Below, piece by piece: positions 56,555 to 64,000 of a stretch of 64,000 nt of DNA (positions are counted from its first letter, which is position 1; every line of letters begins with the position of its first letter). The translations under genes were made by a program, and so were the position numbers. This DNA is from Symsagittifera roscoffensis (Eukaryota > Xenacoelomorpha > Acoela > Convolutidae). The notes under the pieces were generated by a model, which was given only the letters and a program-made list of their open reading frames with translations, was not told where the DNA came from and ran no database searches. Where the stretch lies: the NCBI RefSeq assembly GCF_963678635.1, contig NC_087068.1:50489724-50553723 (forward strand), given 5' to 3'.

Positions 56555-56748
56555 ATAAACATAACGGATCTAGTTAACAATCGCCTCCCTTTGGTATCTA
56601 CTTAAGAATTGCCACCCCTATTAATAAAAGCAGTAAATTAGCGCTAGAGCTTTGTATTAAGAATTCTAATTTTGCTGCAATCTGATTGGTCGAAATGCGT
56701 TATTTTAATCTACTTAACAATTGCCCCGTGTGCAATTGTTAAGTAGAT
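56555..56748. mobile_element. MITE-like repeat ending in a perfect hairpin
   Basis: Contains the GATTGGTCGAAA core family sequence and ends with ATCTACTTAACAATTGC (56708-56724), a 7-base loop, and its exact complement (56732-56748). Confidence 0.55.
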
Positions 56749-57675
56749 CCAACATAACTTTAATATCACCCAATTTCAACAATTTTAATAGCATACTTCA
56801 ACTAAAAGTTGATTGTCAACAAACTGTTTTCATTTCAACGCAAGAACAATAGCGAACGAATTTTAATTGTCAAAAACATAAAGTTCCAGATGTTTTTTTA
56901 TATAAAAGAGGGACATAGTGTTGATGCAAGTTGAATTGTTTTAAAGAAAACACGAGAACAATTGACTAAAAGCTACGTGTTGAAAGAAAAAACCAGGAAA
57001 ATCAGAAGTCGGGAAACAGATTTATTGAAACTAAAGTTATGCTTGTTTGAACTCACAGAGTAATGTTGGTATTAAAGGCAAAAAGATCAAAAATAGTTAT
57101 TACAGAAAATTGCCAAAAGTTTATTTGAACTCTCTGCCGTGTAAAGAAAAACATATTTTTCATTTCAGCAATAAGGCTCACAAGGGTATTGCTACACCAC
57201 CCAAATGTTTTAAGGACTCGAAACTTTCAATCATTTCAGTTATTGTTTTCCGAAGTCTTAATGGTTTCACTGCGACCTACCATGATCACAGAAGAGGTTG
57301 TTTTCCTCAAGTAAAAATTTTCCTTAAGTCATAAAAGAGAACGCGAAAGAGCGAGCAGTCGGTTGACCTCGAGAAAAAAAAGACACAATTTGAATTGATA
57401 TTTGAAATGAAACTTGAAATGAAATAAAACCTCTTGCAAATTCTCTTTCTGGCCGAAACTTTTGTTTAAAAACAATCCCAAAACTTGACATTGATAAAAG
57501 TAATTGATTACTAAGAACCCTGAGGTCGATTTGATTTAAAACAATTGAGTTTAAATCTTCCAAAGTTTCTTCTGATTGACTTTATTCAATTAATAACTAT
57601 CCTAATTTTTGTTATCCAAGTTACATTTATTATGATTATTTTTTAAATATTTATTTGACGGCTTATCTATTATAG
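56749..57675. other. AT-rich stretch before the LINE
   Basis: Holds a 95-codon open stretch at 57047-57334 (basic, no recognised domain) that could be a scrap of LINE leader or chance. Nothing else seen. Confidence 0.3.
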
Positions 57676-58435
57676 ATGTGGATCAACAAGATGTTTTGGT
57701 GGGAACGTCAGTCAGTTCCACCCCTGCTCGAGGTTCTGTGAGTAAAACAAGTGAAACTAAGGTGAGCGAGTTACAAAATTAAATTGATGGTCTTAAAATG
57801 ATTTCGGGTGATCAACAATTGCGTATTCAAGAATTGGAAAAAATCAACGGGACATGCAGGATCGACTGCGTGCTCAAAAAAGATATCCAAGAAAAGATAG
57901 TATTATAATATTGAATACTCCTTACGATGCGCGCAATGTGAGAGACGTAACAATGGAAACACTTAAATTTTTTAAGAGTTTTTTGGGTATAACAATTAAG
58001 TATGAAGGTGTGAAAGCTTGCAATGTCCTGCTTGGTGATACAGGTATTTTACTTCCCACCATTATATGCAAATTCATTTACCTCGAGGACAAAAAGCAAG
58101 TCTGGAAAAATAGAAAGGCTCTTAGAAAAAAGGTCAACCCAATAAAACAAAAGTTTATTATTTTAAAAGAAACATTGCCTAAAGCTGACGCAGAGATCAA
58201 AGCAACTGCTGTTCGAATGGGGTTGGAGACGGTGACCAACAATTGCATTGTATCAGTTGCAGTTACTGGTAAAAATGGATCAAAAAAGTATATGAAAGTC
58301 AATAGCTTGGATGATTTTAATAAAATAGAACCAAATGCGATCAAAAGAACAATTGTTGAGGTTAACAAAAACAGCAGAGGTGCAAGCGATAGAGTCTCGC
58401 CGGAGGGCAAAAGACCTTATATGAGCAACAAATAG
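57676..58435 (+). pseudogene. LINE ORF1, RNA-binding chaperone type
   Basis: 57676-57850 is a degraded coiled-coil N-terminus (VSSTPARGSVSKTSETKVSE) with a stop and frameshift. The main part 57854-58435 is open for 193 codons and has an RRM-like segment, PTIICKFIYLEDKKQVWKNR, followed by a basic C-terminus. Family role: binding the element RNA. Confidence 0.65.
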
Positions 58436-59198
58436 ACTAATAAACTCTAATCAGTTGCACGATTTGAAACTTTTTTTTGAGTATTTCATACTTTGTGGTA
58501 TGATCAAATGAACGATAAATTGATTTGATACTAAAACGCCGTGCAACTCTGCACTAACTTAACTTGTTAACTTGTTTATATTAATTACACTATTGCTTTT
58601 ATTTTTTTCCTTTGAACTAAGGAAGTGAATTTTTGGATTTTTTTCCCACTTTTTACAATTTGGTTTAAAAATTCAAATAAGTCAAATTATGTCAGAAACA
58701 ACTTAATCCAAACTTTTTTGTTTGTTTCATATTGTTAGTCATAATCAATTTCTGATTGAAATCAGACTGTCAGTTCGTTTGCCCTGCTTGTGAAAACGCG
58801 TGCGCTCCAGGTTGGTTGTGATAACGCGACCTCTGAGCCTGGAAAGGGGCTTATGGACTGGTTATGCAAGCGAACTTTGGTGTGCTCTGTGATAACGCGG
58901 AGTTGACACTAATTGAAAACTTTTATTTTTAATCTGGAAATATAAAGACTTGGATGTATATGAGGAAACTTCAGGTCTCCAGAGTGTAGAAGTTCAACTG
59001 AAAACACGGCAAATAAAAAAAAATGTGTTTCTAAAACAGCAACTTTAAGGATATTGCTTACATTCAAGAGCAACGTATGAAACATAGGGAGGTAGAAGAA
59101 AAAAGCTATTAGGCCAACCGAGGGAGTTCGTGATTTTTTGATCATCTTTTGTTTTTTTTTCTATCTCAGATCAACAAAGACACAAAAGGCAGTATATC

Positions 59199-61926
59199 AT
59201 GAATACCACTGAGCAGGTGCTTTTGCAAAAATTAAGAACAATACCAAAAAACATAGACGAACTTCAAGTAAGCCTAACTCAACTAAGTTATTTGCCTAGC
59301 GTTATATGTTGCACCAAAACCTGGCTTTCACCAAACCAGAGTTTCAACATTTTCAAAATAAAAGAAAATCAACCTCTCATTGAAAGTTCTCGTAAGCGTA
59401 GAGGAGGAGGCGTATGCTTATATATAAAATGTGGAATAAATTATGAAATAAAAAAAAGAACAAGTTGTAACAACATTCAATTATTAAGCGTCAAAATTAC
59501 AAATGAAAAAATTAAAAAATACAATTATTACGTGTGTTTGTATTCCTCCTAGCGCGGTAAAAACTCAGACACTCCTTATATTACAAAAGATTTTGGATGA
59601 TATTATAGTGGCACCATCTACACATCATTTACTTTGTGGTGACTTTAACATTAATGTTTCAAGAAAGAGTAAACGACTCTCTGAACTACAAAGTATATAA
59701 TATGGAAACGATCTTTTCCTACAAAATGGAAATCAAGCAACCAGAAAAACTAAGACCAGCAAGACTCGTATAGATCTGTTTTTTTCCAATGTATTAAAAA
59801 TCAGTAACCATCTTCGGTAACTGATCATTATGGAGTAATTTTAAACGCAACATCAAACACATGCAAAAATGAACCTTTTATCACCAAAACCCGACCATGG
59901 TACAAACTTGAATCTGAATCTTTTCTGAAAGAACTAGATGAGTCTTTATATGAAAATTTATAAGATGTTGAAACAAAAATTAGCCAATTTATTTGCGATG
60001 AGCTTTTTTTTATTGTTGAATGAAAACCTCAGAAATGACATTGAATCTTTTTTACCAGAAAAAGCATCAAATAGAAAAACTTCGAAGCACTGGGTTGATA
60101 ATGAATTGAAAAATGCAGCATCAAAAAAGCACCGGTTTAGGAAACTTTTTTAAAAAACTGGAAACACTGAAGCCAGAAGTAAATTTGAATCTCCAAGCAA
60201 ATTAGTTCGCAAAATGCTGAGTCGGAAAAAAAAGCTTTTTTATCAAAACAAATTACGATTGGAATCGAACAACAACAGCAGAGAATTGTTCCGTCTGTAT
60301 AATGACCTAACATGTGCTACCAAAAACAACGACCAGGAAGAAACAAAACATACATGTTGGTGAATTTAATGACTTATGTTCAAATATTGGAAAAAAATTG
60401 GCGAGGAATTTTAATACTTTAAAAGAATTAAGATTCAGAAAGCAAATTAACTCAATGTTTTAGCTGATATAACGCAAAGTGAAATTTCAAATATAATCGA
60501 ATCGCTAAAAACCAAGTTTAGTTTGGATACATATGGACTTAATCACTATTACTTGAAAAAAATTTGTCCAGTTTTGCTTCCAGTTTTGACAAAACTTTTA
60601 CAAAAGTGCTTGGATAGACAAGTCTTTCCAGACAGTTTCAAAATTGCTAAAGTTAAACCTCTCTTCAAAGAAGGCTATGATCTAGACCCATTACAGGCCA
60701 ATTTCTCTTTTACCAGTTGTAGGTAAAATGTTTGAGCGGGCAATTTTTAACAGAATGAACCAATATCTCACTAAGTATCAGTTACTACAAAATTGCCAGT
60801 TTGGGTTCAGATCAAAAAGGAGTACAATTGATGCTTTGATAACCCTAATAGAAGAATTGCGTCAAGATTGGGACTCTAATACCACGAAGACACAGTGCAG
60901 ATTCATTGACCTGAGAAAGCTATTGATACAGTTGATCACATTCTTTTACTTGAGAAATGTAACGCATATGGTTTTCGGGGACCTGTTTTTGATCTTTTAA
61001 AATCTTATTTAAAAAACCGACAACAATACGTTGCCACTAAAACCAAACGTTCTCAAAATACAAATGTGAATTATGGAGTACCACAGGGATCCATACTAGG
61101 TCCGCTTCTTTTCATCATTTATATAAATGATATTGAGCTAAACGAAAAAAGTGAAAATAATCTGATTTTGTATGCAGACGATACTGTCATAAAAACAACA
61201 GCTAGAAACAGCGACTTAACCGGTAAACATCAAGAAGCGTTGGACAAAACAGCAAGTTGGCTAGCAAAAAAACAAGCTGACCTTAAATGAAGATAAAACA
61301 AAAACAATGATACTACCTAAGAAGAGCAGCGGTAAATCAGATGTCAAAATGAATGGAATAATTATTGAAGAAAAACAATCATTCCGATACTTAGGTGTTC
61401 AAATTGACTCTAAACTTTCCTTTGCTGATCATATTACAAAAAGTGAAAATAAATTGTCAAGGTTTTGTGGGATGTATTACAGGTTGAGGAAAGTTATAGG
61501 TAAAGATCAATTAATGAAAGCATATAACGCTTATGTGAAACCCATTTTACAGTACGGGGTTTTGGCTTATTCGTCAACAGACAAAATGAAATTAAAAACA
61601 AATGAACTTAAAATTAAACGGCTTCTAAAAATTATTTGTTTTAAGAGAAGAAACGAAAGCATCGAAGAACTGAGACAAACACGCAAATTATACTTCGTAA
61701 AGGAATTACAGATCTATGAATTATTAAAGAGTGCATATCGGCCATTGTCCAGGTTGCTGTAACTGAGAAAAATTTGATTACAATTTTGAATAAGAAAGTT
61801 TTAGCTAGGCAGATACCTGTGCAATCAAAGGGTAATCAAAAAACTTCTGTAAACGTTAGAATTAGAAAACTTTCCAACTTTGTTCTAAAATACTACCCAG
61901 ATTTTGTAACTAAGATTCAGAGCTGA
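59199..61926 (+). pseudogene. LINE ORF2 (endonuclease and reverse transcriptase)
   Basis: Apurinic-type endonuclease pieces at 59199-59830: CTKTWLSPNQ, RKRRGGGVCLYIK, LCGDFNINV and SVTDHYGV. RT pieces at 60523-61290: VGKMFERAIFNRM, FGFRSKRSTIDALI, GVPQGSILGPLLFIIYINDI and catalytic LYADDT. C-terminal part 61307-61926 with FRYLGVQIDSKLSFADHI and the end KYYPDFVTKIQS. Frames shift at least five times and there are stops. Active-site motifs are still intact. Confidence 0.85.
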
Positions 61927-61930
61927 ACAC

Positions 61931-62787
61931 AATATCAATTACAAATTTTCAACCTTGCGTTTTTGGACCACTATATTCTAGGAAATTATCAACTGTTTAG
62001 AGTCATTTTTTGAGTAGAATCTGTGTTTTAAAAAAAACATTTGCCGTCAAGGGTAGGTATACTGCTGAAATTTTCCCCTTTTTTCGCTTCAAAATTTTTA
62101 TTTTCCTCTTTAAATTATTAAATTTTTTTTTTTGATTTCTTGATTAACTACCGATATTAAAAAATAACAGAAGTCATAGCAGGATTAGAGGCGCCTGAAA
62201 ACGGGCTGCATAGTTCCTCGGCGTTCTCGAAATGTGATTTCGTTTGTTTGTTAATGTAGTAACTTTTACAATGAATGGAATCTAATTTGCAAACAAATTA
62301 TTATTATATTATTAAGTAATGTACGCATGCATTTTTTATGATCATAATTTATTATTTTGCCAACAATCACCTTAATTAGGAAAAAAAATTAATTAAAAAA
62401 AAACAGCTTGTATCCGGAATGAACCTTCTATGCCCTTGAGTGTTTGGGCCAATTTTTGCTAGAAATTTATTTTTATATGCAGTATAAATTACAACGTGAC
62501 AAACTTTTCATCTTGTAACGAAATACTTGAGTTAAGCTCACTTAGCTTGTCTCTAAAAATTTGATTTTTTTTCAGCTTGTTTGACCCACCCCGTTTAAAT
62601 ATTAGACCTAACAGACAGCGTTGCGCTTTTTTGTTTGTTTTTTGCAGCTAAATTTTCCATTCAATTTCGAGCTGAGGAAATCGAGGCTTTTTAGATGATG
62701 TGAGAACAATTGGTGAAAAAAATTTGGTAGCTCAGAAACATAACTTGTTTGCAGTGCCTGATTATGCAGAAAAAAAAACATAATCAA
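61931..62787. other. AT-rich DNA after the LINE
   Basis: No gene and no clear poly(A) or target-site duplication for the LINE. Confidence 0.3.
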
Positions 62788-62965
62788 TGTTGTGATTTAT
62801 TTTTTTCTTTTCTTTCGAGCTTCGGTATTGATTAGATACCAATCAACACCATCATGAATCGACCAGTGGTCGATCATTCTACTGTTCGTGTTAGTTTTAG
62901 AGCAGATATTTTAATTCAAGAAATTTTAATTCAATTAGTTGTACATAGTTTGTACATATCTATTT
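62788..62965 (+). repeat. Solo LTR of the 28176-34682 gypsy family
   Basis: TGTTGTGATT start, TATTGATTAGATACC, TCGACCAGTGGTCGATCATT, TACTGTTCG and AGAGCAGATATTTT follow the LTR order. The last 30 bases are diverged. No internal gypsy sequence beside it, so the element was lost by LTR recombination or truncated. Confidence 0.7.
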
Positions 62966-63060
62966 AGAAAATTTTGATAAATTAAAAAAACGAAAACAGT
63001 TTTTTCCTTTATGAAGCGGTTTTGTCTTTATGAAATCTCTGCCGGAAATGGGGGCTGATT

Positions 63061-63235
63061 AACAACGGGGGGGGGGGGGGGGGAGGGCGCCTTCATTTCC
63101 TGTGTTTTTGATGCGGAGTTACCAATACGAAAGAGAACAAAACGGTAGCAAGGTTAATCCAGTATGATCAGAAGCTTACTTTTCATGTAGTTTTTGGGCC
63201 CATGTTGAACAACCTTCCTCCCCCCCCCCCCTCTA
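63061..63235. repeat. Long G-run and C-run pair
   Basis: A run of about 17 G at 63067 and a run of about 11 C at 63220. Similar G/C tracts punctuate other repeats here. Such tracts also cause assembly errors. Confidence 0.6.
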
Positions 63236-63374
63236 AATAGACCAAGCGAGCAATCTTCCCGCTAAAGTTAAATGGCAAATTCAACCAGTAAGGCATGATG
63301 TTTTATGCTCAAATCTGATTGGCTGAAAATATAACTCGAAAAATTTTTTGGAGCAACTACAGCCGGTAATAAGA

Positions 63375-63705
63375 GAGAAAGTTTTTTGTTTGTCGAGAAA
63401 GTCGGGACAGTCGAAAAACATACCCATTTTTGGTCGAGAAAGTCGAAACATGTCTTCGCGGGGTCAAACTCGGAATGGCGGCCGAGGCAGTCGAGACAGT
63501 CTAAACATATTGAGTTTTGGCCAAGAAAGTCGGAACATATCTGAATTGGGTCGAACAAGTCAAACGTTTTTTTGTTGGGTCGAGAAAGAAAAAAAATTTG
63601 ATCGAGAAAGTCGAAATTTATCAAAATTTGGTCGAGACAGTCAAAACATACCGAGTTTTGATCGAAAAAATCGAAACTTAAATCGAAAATCTTGACCCGG
63701 GTTTA
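63375..63705 (+). repeat. Third related minisatellite
   Basis: Units around GGTCGAGAAAGTCGAAACAT. Starts with TTTTTTGTTTGTCGAGAAAG and ends just before TTGACCCGGG, the same borders as 49890-50155. Confidence 0.75.
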
Positions 63706-64000
63706 ACTAAGTGAACGATCTCCTCCTTTATTGGAATTAGGGTGGAGATTGTTCTTTTGGTCCAACTATTTAAGTTCAAACCCACCAATCTTGGCGTAGA
63801 TCTGTCAGAGGTACCCGGTTTGACCTCAGAGCTGGTATTAAAATTCCATTTAGCTTCCATACAATTTTCTAGACATATGAGGTGTATAGGCAATTGTATG
63901 CATTTCTTCGCAATATGCGTTTTTGTATGCGTTTTTTCTTCGCAAGCGTCAACAATGGGTCTTTAATTTAATAGTTTTTGATGTTTTTACCCATATTTCT

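Larger units (their letters stand above)
57676..61930 (+). mobile_element. Non-LTR retrotransposon (CR1/Jockey type), inactive
   Basis: Two genes in LINE order: an RNA-binding ORF1 and an ORF2 with endonuclease and reverse transcriptase, separated by about 760 bases. No LTRs. The 5' end is set by the first ORF1-like codons (57676), the 3' end by the ORF2 stop at 61924-61926. Clade assignment is by RT pattern and is approximate. Confidence 0.85.

Overview
The window is AT-rich, intron-rich, repeat-packed nuclear DNA from an animal, most likely an invertebrate. Evidence: one ten-exon gene with almost entirely GT-AG introns of up to about 9 kb, Ty3/gypsy retrotransposons, a non-LTR retrotransposon, several families of short inverted-repeat transposons, Helentron-like repeats and the decayed remains of a Maverick/Polinton-type element. 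I cannot name the species. No bacterial features, rRNA, confident tRNA genes or CRISPR arrays were seen.

Layout. 1-9430 is a rearranged, stop-riddled Maverick/Polinton-like element: integrase (minus strand, two copies), a capsid-like fragment (minus) and a long type-B DNA polymerase pseudogene (plus) whose 5' part and upstream region are tandemly duplicated. 9431-19085 holds a gypsy gag scrap, a non-coding LTR element (12176-15649) and other repeats. 19104-51188 is the main gene, a 4-coumarate-CoA-ligase/luciferase-type acyl-CoA synthetase of 572 predicted residues in ten exons; its introns carry an intact-ended but dead gypsy element (28176-34682), three Helentron-like repeats, a TA-flanked inverted-repeat transposon, minisatellites and SINE-like pieces. 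51421 onward is the 5' part of a second gene, an acid-ceramidase/N-acylethanolamine acid amidase-like hydrolase, same strand, starting 232 bases after the first gene's stop and preceded by a splice-acceptor-like site. 52090-64000 is transposon debris: a fourth Helentron-like copy, a minus-strand gypsy fragment, a CR1/Jockey-type LINE, a solo LTR and another minisatellite.

Most notable: two different short transposons sit exactly on splice sites of the ligase gene. A 457-bp element with a 9-bp target duplication GTAAGTTAC duplicated the intron 1 donor, and a 293-bp hAT-like element with an 8-bp target duplication duplicated the intron 7 acceptor. In both cases the target duplication kept a working splice site next to the exon. 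The two adjacent genes (fatty-acid activation, fatty-acid amide hydrolysis) could form an operon processed by spliced-leader trans-splicing; the sequence is compatible with that but does not prove it.
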